Origin: Sitta carolinensis
Lineage: Eukaryota > Chordata > Aves > Passeriformes > Sittidae
Length of the DNA: 64,000 bases
Direction: 5' to 3'
NCBI GenBank assembly: GCA_032173965.1
Contig: CM063287.1
Span: forward strand, 9,615,859 to 9,679,858
Position 1 is the first letter of the stretch. Each line of letters opens with the position of its first letter. Below are positions 11,663 to 24,682 of the stretch, piece after piece. Made by a program: the position numbers and the translations under genes. Under the pieces are notes generated by a model. That model was not told the origin of the DNA and made no database searches. It saw only the letters and a list, made by a program, of their open reading frames with translations.

Positions 11663-13881
11663 ATAAGCATTTAGAGAGCTCAGGGATGATGAGTCCTCCT
11701 AATAACCCAATGCCCTGGAGTCTAGGGTGCAGGGGAGAGCAGGAGAGCACTGTGCACATCTCCTGCCCAGCTGCCCACCACAACTGAGGTGGGATTTTAC
11801 CTGACAGGAACAATGAGAGGAGAGACCCTCATGCTGACCTGGCAGAGAAAGGGGCCAGACATGTCCCCTTTTTACTACAGTTTTTTTAAGCACACAGTAT
11901 CGTGTGTATTCAAAGAAACTCTCTGCTATCCTTCTCCCTGAAGTGCAAAGTTACAAATGGTGACACCAAGCTAATCTTTGTGAACATCTAAGATGGGTAT
12001 TTATAACAAGACAAATAGCTCAGAACACTCGAAATGTATGCCACATATGAACAGAAAGAAGAAGAATAGTTCCCTTGTCAACAGTATGAACATACTGGAT
12101 GAGATCAGGATTACAGCTGTCAAAACCTGTCAACAGCATTTAGAATTTTTTGTGTTCCACTGTATTTATTTCCCCATATCACTGCAAATCCAAATAATAT
12201 CCTCATGACCAGAGACCCAATCGGGATTTATGAATGTCAAAAACTGCTTTGTGCCCTGATCATAAGTAAAAGTTTATAAACTACACATTGTACAAGAGCA
12301 AATTACTGCGCTGCTTTATAACTACAAAATTCAGAATTTGATAAAAATTTGAAACAGCAATTAAAAAAGAGAGGTCTCCTATTTCTTCTCTACCGTATAA
12401 ATCAAAAGAAAATTGCAGGTAGGAATGGAGCATGTACCTGCAGCTAATGAAAAACCTGCCTTGCAATGATGATAATGTTGATGCAAAATTGTCTGTCAGA
12501 TTTGCAAGCCTCCACTAATTTGGATCTCTAAGTGGCTTTCAGGACACTGTTCTTTGTGTAGCATTTCTGTCTTCTCTCAGGAGAATGAATAAGCAGTTTT
12601 CAGATAAAATTTTGGGTTTGGATCAGATCTTCCAACCTTTTCTGACACAGTACACTGCCTCAGAAACAGTCTCAGAAACCAATGGCTTTTATGAGCATTT
12701 TAGTCACTGCAGAAGGATTAACAGCTCCTATGTCAAAGACTAACATTTCTAGCAAGAATGTGAGAGCTGAAATAAATTCTTAGCCAAAAAGTATTAACAT
12801 TAATAGGAAAATAATAATTTCTATTGTTTCTTAATCCATTAATAACTAAGTCCTACATACATGACACTGAAAAGAAACAGCAAGCATTTATCATTTCTTG
12901 CTACCATCAACAGTGAGTGGCATCAAGAGAAATTTTAAAAAGTGCCTCAGCACTGCCCTTCCCAGCACATATTCTCTGTCTCTGACCTGCCCTTTATGCC
13001 ATCACTTTATTATCCAAGAATATGCAGTGAAGTAAAGACTCCTGCCTGGACTTACAAGGGGTGCTTTCCCACTCTGAAGGTAGGAGAGGTAGTTTTACAT
13101 TGACAGGTACTTTTCACTTGAGAAGAGGAAAAAGAATCACTATTTTGATTGAGAACATCTCTCTCTCCCGAGGCCAAAGAAAATGCTTTCCTTTCCTGAA
13201 CAAAAAAGCTGATCCAGGAATACTCAGGCCACTGCCAGTGAGTTTGAAAAATCAGTTATTTTGACACATTTAGGTCTATTTACTGAAAAAAGCTCAAGTT
13301 GGCTCTAACCTTGGGAAGGGACACAGCACATTTATTACAGTTCTCATAAGGAAGGATTAATGTTAACTGTGCGTGTTGCTACGTGATCAGGCAAGTGATT
13401 ACATGGGAGGAACATTTCAATCAGAGCAGTGGGGCAGTTACACGTACAATAAAGCAGTCAATAATTTTCAGCATTGTTACCAGTCCTGTGATTTTGAAGG
13501 AAACACACTGCAGAACAGCATAGATTACATATAAAGAGTCTGTTATGCTGGAATAACAGAAGTCTCTAGAAAGTTTTAGTTGGGGAGAGCTTTTACAAGA
13601 AAAAAAAATCTAATTTAGTTTCATATAGGAAGGCATAATATATTTGCCACTTAACAGAGCATAAGTAGCCTTCCATAAACCCACATATTAGTGAATGAGT
13701 TGTGAAGGTAACATTGAATTCAACTGGATTTCTACATCTGAATGTATTTTGAGAGTGCAAGCTGAAGATACTTGGCTAATAACAGCTATGGAAACAGAAG
13801 CCTTATACACAGAAATGTAACCAATAAGCCACTGCAGAAGAACCAGCAACATTTCAAGTCAAAAAGCCTGAGATTTATGCT

Positions 13882-14363
13882 TGTAGTGGACTGACCTTGG
13901 CTGGTGCTCATCAAGTTGTTCTATCCCTCTTGTCCTCAGCAGAGGGAGAAAATAAGATGGAAAAAATTCAATTTATTTTCTACTTCCCATCAACAAGGGA
14001 TGTCCAGCCACTTCTTGGTAAGCAGTGCTTCACTAGGCAGTCATTACAAAAGACAAATGTAATAATGAGTGCCCCTGCCCCTCATCTCTTACTTCTGAGC
14101 AGACAGCATGATGCCATGGAATATCCCCTTGGTCAGCTGGAGCTGCTGTCCTGGCTATGGCCCCTGCCAATATCTTGCCCACCCTGCCCCACAGGCAAGG
14201 GGGAAATGTTGGAGAGACAGTGCTGCTGCAGTGCCAGCACTGCTGAGCCAGAGCCAAACCCTGGGGTGTGAGCAGCACCTTTCCAGGTACCAACACAGTC
14301 CAGCTCAGGGAGGGCTGCCGTGTGGAAAATGAGCTCCCGCTCAGCCAGGCCAAGGCAGTGCCA
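13882..14363 (-). mobile_element. Solo LTR of an avian ERVL-type retrovirus
   Basis: This is a non-coding long terminal repeat of the kind common across bird genomes. It is seen in reverse: its 3' end is at the left and its 5' end at the right. The left boundary reads TGTAGTGGACTGACCTTGG, and a CAGCAGAGGGAGAAAATAAG block follows. Internal landmarks are a block near 14010 (cagccacttcttggtaagca), one near 14120 (tggaatatccccttggtcag) and one near 14175 (cttgcccaccctgcccca). The right boundary lies around 14320-14363, where 'ggaaaatgagctc' and 'cagccaggccaaggc' match the reverse of the usual LTR start. Part of the LTR after the left block appears deleted, and the region where a polyadenylation signal would be is degraded. 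I see no internal viral genes and no matching second LTR, so it is a solo LTR. No target-site duplication is evident at the ends I chose. Small open frames over it are incidental. Confidence 0.75.
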
Positions 14364-15710
14364 AGGAAAAAGGCTGCTCTGGCTGAAAGTCACTCTCCCC
14401 AGCAAACCCCAAACCACCTGCACTTCCACCTGTGTTTCAGGCAACTTCTTTTTGTGTCTCCCTGTGGCAGTTCTTCCACTCCCACATGCCTCTCCCAGTA
14501 GGGGAGGCCTTTTGCAAAAGTCCTCGTTAGGAAGGAAGGCAAACGGGACTCTGGGTTAATCTCGTTCTTCAGGTTGTTTGTTGTTTTCTTATCAGCAATC
14601 TCAGCACACCAGGCTTTACACCAGCTTAGCTGAACACACAGAATCAAGGTTCTCTTAAAGATAATTTACCATATTATCACCTAGAATGTTCATTATTTCT
14701 ACTTTTCTTCCAATAACCAACTAAACTTCTATTCACATATCTCTGCACTGCAAAATTCCAGCCAATCGTCCCGTGTCCCAAACACTGCAGAATATGGAGC
14801 AGATGAAGGAAAGCACTCTAAAAACCACAAGGATCCTCCATCTTGTCTTCATCTACTTACCATACTAACAAACCCAAAAATCTAAATTTCTCACCCTGTG
14901 ATAAATTACATATTATGCTGCTATCTAATTGACACTCTTGAAAATTCTGTTTCATCCCAAAGCCTAGGAAGCCCTTTCCATGGACGGAGGTTAAAAATAG
15001 TGCTTGTCAGGGGGTTCAGATCCTTCAAAACATGAAGAGAAATAATCTCTGCATTCTGGGTTCCAACAACTCCCCCATTCTGTCTGCAGGACTTAGGCTA
15101 CTTGGAAGGAACCAAGTGATGATTTCACTTGTAAAAAGCCATGGAAATATCAAATTATAAATCTGAGAGAGTATCTGCATGTAGAAGTGGCATTTTCACA
15201 GACAGCTGCTCATCTGACACATAGTAACATTTTGTTACTTAAAAACAAACTAAATACTTTTCCACTCTAGAAAAAAATTATTTCCCTAAATAAATCCTCT
15301 CAAGTTTCACCAGGATTCTGAAATGAAATGAGATTGTGGGGTTTTTTTATATAATTAATTATAACACACAATCCTAAATTATCTAGAAAGTTTCATGCAT
15401 CTTTAAAATTCATAAATATATTTCGTACTTATTTCAAGAACTGTTATAACAAGTACTGTTAATTTCTCTATTTTGATTAACAACTGTGAGGAAGATTAAA
15501 AAAGCTTGTTTTGGTTTTTTTCCCAGGCGTTTTATTCCCGGGCACAATTCTACTTACTCAAGTAAGCTGTAGCACTTGAATAAAGTGGAGATTTATACCC
15601 TAGGTTTCACAAGAGGAAAAACTGGAAGCATCTCACTCTTTGCATATGTTTAGCAGGTTTCACTCTTTCCTGGTGCATTCTAATATATGATTCTGTTTGT
15701 GTATGTCTGC

Positions 15711-15748
15711 ATATAAACACATATATAAACATGTATATATAAACACAC
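15711..15748. repeat. Imperfect AT/AC microsatellite
   Basis: An alternating purine-pyrimidine tract made of ATATAAACAC-like units. Such tracts are unstable and often polymorphic. No functional role is implied. Confidence 0.75.
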
Positions 15749-18700
15749 CAATTGTCACTGTTGCTTATTGTAATTTTACTCTTCATTAATTAAAATTAAA
15801 TGGAAAATATCCATAAGTTCAACACAGAAGTGTTACTGCTACATATGCTTTTATCTAATACTTTTGTATTGTAACTTCCTGTAACATTTTCTAGTGCTAC
15901 TTCTTTATAAAGGAATCAGAGAGTGAACACTGGGGTAAAACCTGGCAATTCAACAACTCGACAATATTCAAATTTACTACGAACCTACCATTTCTGAGGA
16001 GATTATCTGTTTCAACTATTTCACTTTCAAAAAGACCTTTGTTTGAACCAATAAGAAATGTATTTTAGAGACAGAATTCTTCCACAGATGTTTCAGAAAT
16101 CTGCTCACTTTCAAAATGAAGTAATTGAATCAGATTTCCATTATACAGCAGTTCAGACTGGGGCAAGATGAAGTGGCCTGAACAGTCATTTTACAAATGA
16201 GATACTTAAACACCAGAAAACGAAAAACAAACAGAAGTGAGTAATCATTTTCAAATACAAGTTCAAAATGAAAAAAAGTCACCATTCAGTGCCTTTCAGG
16301 GACTGGAAACTTCATGTGAATAAAAATTCTTGGCAAGTTTAAAGGACTAAGAATATGAATTAAATCCATTGCCCACTAAGATTTATTTTTTTTTTTTTAT
16401 ATTTAAGAATGGCTAGGAAGAACAGAGAAACTTTGCATGAATCCCTTTTGGCCTTTCATCAGCAGGAGGGATTGGTTGGTTTTCCTAACACTCCAGAGTG
16501 CAGACACCGTTGCTGTGGTGGACCTGCAGTGCATGAGATCAGCCTTTCATATGGACAATTGCAAAACCCACTCATTTTCTAGGGCCCTGCTGCCGCTGTT
16601 GCTCTATCACAATCCTTCGTCCTTTCTGACCAGAAGACAACGCTATTTAGCCATAAATAGACTAGAGCAACACTGTAAATAGAATTAATGTTTTTAAGCT
16701 GCCAAGTACCTCAGTCCCTTATAGACACAGGTAATATGGGCCATTTGCAAGTAAGGTGGGTCGTGCCCTCGGAGTGAAAATACCCCTCCACCTCCTCCCA
16801 CCAGCAGCAACACCACGCCTTCAAACTTCATTCCCTTCAGACAAAGGAACTGGCTGACACCTTTTTAATGAAAATGTCAGCTGGTGCCTCTGATAATTTT
16901 TTTGCTATCCTCAACAAGCAGACTGCAAAAACTTCACATCTGCAAGGACTCCAGTTCCACTTAATGAAAAAAAACCAAAACTAGAAAACTTGGGTGAGAG
17001 TGTACCATAGTATCATTTCTGTTGAGTGATTCATCCTGAAATTTTCTTTTTCACTTTCATTCTCTCACATCTGTGATGATTAAAAAAAAATTAAATCTGT
17101 GCTATTATTTAACTATTGTTTTCTTATAAGAGTATTTTTTGGATGATCTTCTATAACTTTTGTGCATTCCATAATATAACTAATAGTAAGATATGCAAAA
17201 TGGAGAAGAAACATTAGATAAATCATATAAAATAGAATGTGATGAACAAGTCAATGTTTTATTTTTCCCAGACTGATATTGTGAATTGTTAGTTTCACTG
17301 ATTTCCACACCATTTCTCTTGGAGTCTTAAAGAAAAACAAAAATTATTTTCAGTAACAAACATGACATAAGATTCAGAATTCAACATGGAAACAGCAAAA
17401 CAATGAAACTAGATTACAAACCATTAAAAAATTGCTTGTACATGATGGTAGTACAGTAAGAGACTGGGCATCAAACTCTCAATGCCTGATTCCATATAAT
17501 GAAAAAGCATGAAAGCTACACATATTCAAGTCCCAGTGTACCAAAAAGCTCTGAAAAACTGAACTTCCCAAAAGAAGTGGGCAAAGACACAAGTATTTTA
17601 GAAGATGCAGTATTTAAAAAATAATATTCAGAAGTCAGGATTCAAAGGCAACTGCAAAGCAGCACTCCTAAAATTTTGGAAAAGAATGCATCATAAATTA
17701 CAGTACACAGATCAAAAAGAAAGGGAAATTATAAAAAAGGAAATATTCTGATGGGTAGCCATCCCACAGGAATCCTTTGAATCGATTTTCTAAAATGACT
17801 AAACTTCCTGGCACGCATGCCCTATCCAAAGGGTTATTGAAAAAGTGCTTTAAGTTTGTGAAGTCCACTTTCTCAGCAGCCTTATCTAATTTCACAGCTG
17901 AAAACAAAATGCATGAAAAACTGCATCAGGGTGGGTGGTAAAGCTCTTATCTCTTACCAGGTTGCAAAATGAGGGACAAAAAGATAATATAGACCAAGTG
18001 AAGATTTTGATCTGAAATATTCTGAATCCATATTATAATACAAGTCTATCATTTCTTATGCAGCTTATTGCAGCTTCTCTCCTCAATTAACAGTACAAAA
18101 CATAAATAGAGTGTCCAGTAATACAACATTTATTAGTCAAAGTTAGCCATAGCTGAGCTGCAGCATTAACAAGTTGCGCTCATCCTGAGGCAGTGCAATC
18201 TAATTCCAAAGCATCCCCAGTGTGGGACCTGTGCCCATCTGGCTCAGGGAAAGGTTTTCACTCACCCAAACCTTTCAAGCAGTTTTAAATAGACACCCTG
18301 TAAAATCCCATGCTTTCATAGCATTAGAAAAATAAGAATGCTTTTTTCCATTAGGACCTGGCTCTTGCTTCTAACCTATATAGGTCAGAACAAAATAATG
18401 AAACATTATTCAGGGAAAAAGTTATTTTGAGTAGGTTATTTAAAGGTCTCAGAATCATCTTATTTTCCTTTCCCATTCCCATCTCAGAAGCCTATATAAT
18501 TGATGCATGACACTAGAGTACATTTTTTACAACAGAAAAAGCATTAAAAATCGTAAAAAACGAAGACAACTTATTCCATGTGCTAGAATATTTACAGAAA
18601 TTGAGCAGAGCTTTAAACAAATTGGTCTCAAAAGGCAAGAGACTGCTGGTGACAAGTTAAGACAAAACCATCAAAAGCAAGTCATCATCGACTTTCTTTC

Positions 18701-21700
18701 CCATCTTTCCTCCTCTCTTCCATGCCCCAACACTTCAGCTGAGTGCTGTAAAGCTGATGGCATACACCTACTTCTTTGGGGAAATGCAATGATGTACTGT
18801 TCCAGTTTCATCACAGTAATGAAGCAAAACCCTGCTAACTGGAAACAAAGGAAAGAGAGGATGAAACTGGGAGTGGCACTGCATTTGAATTAAGCATGAT
18901 TTATGGTCATCTCTGTTTAAAAAAATAGATAACGAATGAGCTGACGAAAAGTCCATTTGCCAACTGCTTCATTTTAATGAAAATATCATGTCAAAGTTAT
19001 AATGTAAAAATGATGGAAAATAAAATGTTTTATATTCAAGAAAAAAAAATTGTAGAGATAAAAAGGACTGTTCCATCTGGAACCTGAGCTACTCTAAAAT
19101 AAACCACAAAATTTAGCTATTACTCATTCTGAGCTCACAGGCACTGAGTTTTGTTTGATATTAAAGTGATAATAATAACTGAGTTTTACAGAGATACTGG
19201 AAAACATATTATGCAATGGTGGCTCAGAGCATTTCAACAGTGTGTAATGTAAGGGTAGCTAATTTAAGCTTCCCATAAGGGTTTCCATGAATGGAAAGCA
19301 TTTTGTTCAAGGCTAAAACTTCACTGTTTACTATATTTGCTGAAAAAGACACGACAAATATTTTGGGAAGAAATGACAAGATGTAATCAGAGAAAGGAAG
19401 GAGCATTTGTGACTCAGTACTCACAACATTCATCCGTAACAACAGGTCAAGAATTAAAGTAAATAGCTCCTTGTGTGAAGGGGAAAACAATTTAACTGGA
19501 TATCTGACTGTGGACTTGCATTTCCCTCTACAGAAATTATTTTATACAACCAAAGAAACTTTTTGAACAACTGTTTTGTTGTTTTGGACTTCGTGAAAAG
19601 CACGCCTCCTAATAACACCACATAAGCAAATCTAACCACAACCCATCCTAACAGAAGTGGCATCTATTGTACACTTTTTTTTGGTGCAAATCAGTTTAAG
19701 AAAACTTTCTTTAAGGTATGTTAAGACATGACACTGTTAATTGAGAACCAAAACAAAAACTGGAATTGAAACCAGCACTGGAAAGGAATCATAGTTTTCT
19801 ATTTTTATTCTGTTTGAATGATGCGAAATGAGTTGGTATATCACCTTTCTGTTCTTGAACAGGTTTTTAAATAGATCTTTCAGGAATATGACTACAATTG
19901 ACAAATGTGGCAGGGGGATATGTTTTTTGGGTTTTAAACTTAAAATGATGTTTCCTTCCCATTCACTTTTTTACAAAGCTGTCTAAAAGAGCACAGAGAT
20001 TAGCTACAAGAAGTATTTGTTGTAGTTCAATACTTCACCTCAAAACTTTTCAGTCTCATTCATTAAACAAGAAAGCTGTAGCAGTTTCCCAGATTACTTG
20101 ATCTGAATGTAACTGATGGGTGTTTCACACTTTTGCTCAAGGTGAACATTCTTAATGTCCATTGAATGTAAATACTCAAAAATAACTTCCACAAATGAAT
20201 AGATTATTATTCATTTGGCCTATCAGTCTGGAATGAATTTGCATTCTTCCAAATCCTGCACAATCTGTAGAGCAGCCAGTCATAAAGACAGCAGGACTGT
20301 AATATTTTCCTTACTGAACCCTTCATGATACAGCTGGAAGGTCAAATTGGGACTTCTCTGGCTTCTGTAAAGAAGCATTGTATGCTGACAATATATACTT
20401 CTTTTGGCTTGCAAAATATTTCTAAACGTTGGCCAAAATGAAAAAACTACTGTTAATGTTTCATGCTAATGAACCAAATTACATGCATGTCGTAAGTGGT
20501 TATTTAAAATCTGAATATTTGCAAACAGGAATTGTACATAAGAAGGGATCCTTACCACCAGGTAAGGCTCTTTCCAATTCCAAAACAGCACACCATAAAT
20601 TTACTGTTAACAAAGTTTGAGTGTTTAAATTTTTGGTTTTGTTACTGGCTTCCTTCTCTCCTGACCTCCTCAGAACCTCTTCTTTTGTTCTGACTTTCTA
20701 GGGTTTTTAAGTATCCACACAATATTGCCTTCATTTCCTCCTTGTCCCTTCTTCCCTACAATATAAGTCAACAGCGAACATGACTTAATATTGAACCATC
20801 TTCCTCCTTTTACTCTCTCCTCTTCCAAAAATCCAGTGTTCCTGAGGGTTTCTCTGAATAATGACTCAGCCATCCCTGGAGTTTGACGTGTAGCTTTAGC
20901 TAAAAGAAATTCACCATAAATTATTACCTACAGTGTGCCATCAGCAATGATCCCTCTAATCCAATGCATAACAGACAAGCATCATTAACTAAGGGATTAT
21001 TTAATTAATCCTTAAATGGAGCTGGTGCTAAATTCTCTTATACCCAGTCAGACCGATGTTCTGCATAGAGAGACATCGAAGAGGGACACCTTTTGAAAAA
21101 CAACTTGTGTTTACTCACTCTTTGGTTTCCTTTCCTTTTTTGAGCTTTGAATTAAGATTCTTTTACTTTCCTCCCAGGGCAAGCAACAACACAAATAATG
21201 TATATCTAATCTTGCACTGAGCCTTTTACCCTGCAGGAAGATTGTCTTGAAATATTCTCCTTACCCTTCCAATCAAACTCCACAAAATCCCTTTGAAAAA
21301 TTCTCTAGAGTTTTGACTTAGTACACTGCATGAATAACAATTCATGCTGTATATTAATATATCCAGAAAAAAAAAAAATTCTACTCCTGATTGTTCTTCA
21401 ATATTCAGCAATAATTTTCCAAAGGAATAAAATAAGCAGGAGGGGAAAATGAGAAAAATATGAAACAAGAGAATAAAATAACTTTGGAACCTACAGCAAC
21501 AACATTAAATTCACTCTTAAATATTAGCTGTTCTTCCACGTGAGACTAATGTAAAGATTAATAGTTTGAATATTATCTTAGCAAGTCTCACATAAGCCCA
21601 TCGACTTCACTGGAGTCATGTGCACCAGAGCAAGGAAGAACACAGTCAGTCTCATTATAAATACATACTGTAACATGCCCTGAAGTAAAAAGTTATGCTG

Positions 21701-22059
21701 TGGGAATGCATTAAAAATAATGCACAAAAAAAAAATCTCAAACATTTAAGAAATGAGTATTCAGGGGTCTTTCCATCTGAGCATTTCTTTCTCTGTTTTC
21801 TTCTTGAGTGGTCAGAGTCTGAACTAAAGCAATTAAATGCAATCCAGGTGCAAACTCTGTAACTGAAAACAAAAGTTATGGTAATTGAAAATACTGCAAT
21901 GAAGCACTGAAGTCTAATCTTAGTTGTTAACAAAGTAATTACAGCAAGGGCTAACTGCAGGTTTAAAATTTCATAGTTGCAATGAAGAAGATACAAGTTA
22001 AAAGAATGCCTGACTTATACAAGTTTACTTTGCCTTTACTTAGCAAAATGAGATTCGAA

Positions 22060-22119
22060 TACATGTATACACACGTTTATATATATTGTGTATACACACA
22101 CACATACACATATATATTT
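22060..22119. repeat. Alternating AT/GT/AC microsatellite
   Basis: A compound tract of ATAT, GTGTAT and ACACAC units with alternating purines and pyrimidines over most of its length. It can form cruciform or Z-like structure and is a likely length-variable locus. Confidence 0.8.
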
Positions 22120-24559
22120 CACCTCAAATTTAAGAAAGCCTTTGAGCACACATACTGACACCAACAGCTAAGCTGACCTCTAAGGAGTGTTTGCATGGAA
22201 AGAGTTCTGAAATTAAAGAAATGCTTCTAATACATAAACAAAGGGCATCAAGGAAAGCATTTTTTGTTTCTAAGGTAGCAGAAATCAGATTAAAGGCTGA
22301 TTCAATGTGGGTGCAGGTGGGAGGAAGAACCTTTGAGATTGCAAAACAGTAGTATGAATTTATAGGCAATTGAAGTGTTCTAGAAGTCTTTTTTTCTTTT
22401 TCCTGGAAAAATATCTATAATGCAGACAGCATTTATCAAATGGAAATTTTACAGATGAGTAAAATAACCAATTCAAAAGAGGCTGAATATAATATTACCA
22501 GAATACTGCTGCTCTAACTCATCTGTCATTGTAAACCTCAGATTTTTTCTACATTACTGGAACCCACCCCTTCATCTACTTCTCCAATCTACACAGTGCC
22601 ATTTAACATCATACCACACACTTAGTAAAACTTACCTATCATTAAAACCGTGAAATAATCCTAAATTGAGTTCATCAAGCAGATTTCTTCCTCAGAACCT
22701 GTAGGCTGGTTCAGTAATTCTTTGTCTAATAATTTTAACGAATAGTTTCAATACCTATTTATAATTTTTGCATGAAAAGTACATATACATAGCACCTTAA
22801 TTTTCTAAGTTGAAATTATATAGGACATGGTGGAACTTCCAGCTTGCATCTCTGATTGCAGCATTCTGGCAGTAATCACTGGGTTTTCACATGCAAATCA
22901 GGGTGCCAATCTTACAAACCAGCTTTCCGTGGGCATTAAGATCCATGGATACTTTTGGGCACAGCTGTATGTATTGCATGCAAAGAGCATTACTGGAACC
23001 AAAATACAAAAAAAACCCCTCACAATTTTAAAAGTATATTTTACTGTAACTACACATTTCATATATGGTCTATTCCCAACATCCTTGTTTCTGTTAGAAG
23101 GGAATAGCCAAAACTAATGTTCACGCACTATAGTATTTTAAAGAGTTTATTTTATCATTCCCCTAATCCTCTGTTCCAAAAAGATGTCATAGTACTGAAT
23201 TATTTTAATAGAAAGAGGAAAATTTACTCTTTGGTTTAATAGGGAAAAAAAAGTAAACCAATCAACCAAACCCAAAACATAAGGACAGTCCCAGACTGAA
23301 TTGCAGGACAACGCTGATAGAAAATGGAAATAAGGTACACTCTTTAAACCAAGACAAAACCACTGCATTTTTCTTTCAGCTAAAACTTGTGATTAAAGTT
23401 GCACGCTTTCTGAAAAATGTGTATTAGACCATGTACTTGGATGGGGGAAACCTGCCCATTTTGACAGCAGGTGGACTTTGGTTATTCTGCAGGTGACCAA
23501 AGTTGAATTGGTGATTTAAAAAAGTGGCCAAGTGCCAAATGAACAACCTGCTCCAATTTCAGCCTCAGACCTGTCCACAGATTCTGTCACCATCTTTAGC
23601 TCAGTGGAAGAGTTTCCTTGTTATCAGTACCTGACAAAGGTCAGGTACATGCAATATTTACCAGCTTATAGAGCACTCTGAGGCAATTTGGAGCCAGAAA
23701 TACTACATGAATTTATTTTAGTGTCATCATTCTGCAATTTCAGTTCCAAGCTCAGTTTTCCCACTTTAAGACTGTTCTTAAAGTCAGAATTTCAAATAGC
23801 ACAGTCAAGCCCGTCACTTCTGAAGTTAAGTGCAAAAAATGTAAGGTGGTCTAGATATTCTACCATCATTTTTGGTATACAGCAGAAGCTGGTCACTTGT
23901 CATTTAATACTCTACCTGATGTTCAATAGAAGTGAGCAACCAATATGTAGCCATTACTTCTTGTTCATTAAGGGAGAAAATAAGAGCCTCATCCATTTCA
24001 GTTGCATAGATTGGATTTCTTGATACATGCTCTAGCTTATTTTCTTTTATACATCTTCTGACCTGTGACTCCAGAGAGACCAAGTAAAGAAACTGAATGT
24101 AACAAGAACAAAGGTTTGGTATGTTAAGAAATTAGAAGGTTGTTCTGACCTTTAATTAAGAATCCGAAGGGATGGATAAAAAAAAAAAAAAAGTAATTTT
24201 AATTTTTAGTGAGACCCTCAAAACACAAATGAGGTTAACTCGAGGTCAGGAACAGTAAACTTGATTTGCTCTTCCCAGGCAAGCCAAATCAACATTTGCA
24301 TCTCAAAGCCAGCTAAATCAGGTGTCAGTTCCCCTTGGCTGGTACAAAGAGTATGAACATTAGGGAGTTTCTAGCTGGTCAGTTTTGTAGCTGCAGTTAA
24401 GAACACATGAGCAGATGTAGCAAGATAATTTGGGTATACTCACACCAGCTGTAATTACAAGAACTGAAAAACGTATATGTCCTGGTGGAGACAACATATA
24501 CTGATGAAGTGTAAAGATGGGGTGAGCTTGAAGATAACTCTGCAATTACATAAATCCTC

Positions 24560-24682
24560 TAATGGCCTGGGTTGGAAGGGACCCTAAAGATCATCTCATT
24601 CCAACCCTCCCGCCATGGACAGCGACACCTTTCACTACACCAGGCTGCTCGGAGCTTCACCCAGACTGGCCTTAAACATTTG
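24560..24682 (-). mobile_element. CR1 LINE 3'-end fragment
   Basis: The block begins with 'aatggcctgggttggaaggg' and continues with 'accctaaagatcatctcatt' and 'ccaaccctcccgccatgga'. It is the reverse complement of the avian CR1 3' untranslated end, so the element lies on the minus strand and its 3' terminus is at the left. The match fades after about 24682, near 'ggccttaaaca'. The copy is 5'-truncated to roughly 120 bp and carries no coding sequence. The terminal 8-bp repeats are largely lost. Confidence 0.88.

Larger units (their letters stand above)
1901..13881. other. Unique non-coding sequence, about 12 kb
   Basis: No gene is recognisable. Open frames reach only 80 codons and occur as overlapping pairs on opposite strands, as expected by chance. 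Slightly GC-richer patches lie near 3340-3520, 5140-5270, 7000-7320, 10660-10990 and 11590-11880, and none matches a protein family I know. A run of 19 T is at 8577-8595. Two short perfect inverted repeats are listed separately. One exon-sized open segment with splice-like ends at 6344-6416 is discussed under findings but is not supported as a gene. Confidence 0.65.
14364..24559. other. Unique non-coding sequence, about 10 kb
   Basis: No gene is recognised. The largest frames, 128 codons at 18507-18893 (plus) and 113 codons at 21655-21996 (minus), have no domain signature and a composition like that of the flanking DNA. Tandem AT/AC dinucleotide tracts occur near 15.7 kb and 22.1 kb. Poly-A or poly-T runs of 12-15 bases are scattered through the stretch, for example 24178-24192. 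No RNA gene is seen. Confidence 0.65.

Noticed and set aside
14033..14559. Several 75-106 codon frames on both strands
   Set aside because: They fall on or beside the solo LTR, whose higher GC content explains the open frames.
18507..18893. 128-codon plus-strand frame rich in Lys and Arg
   Set aside because: No domain and no splice context, and its length is within chance expectation for 64 kb in six frames.
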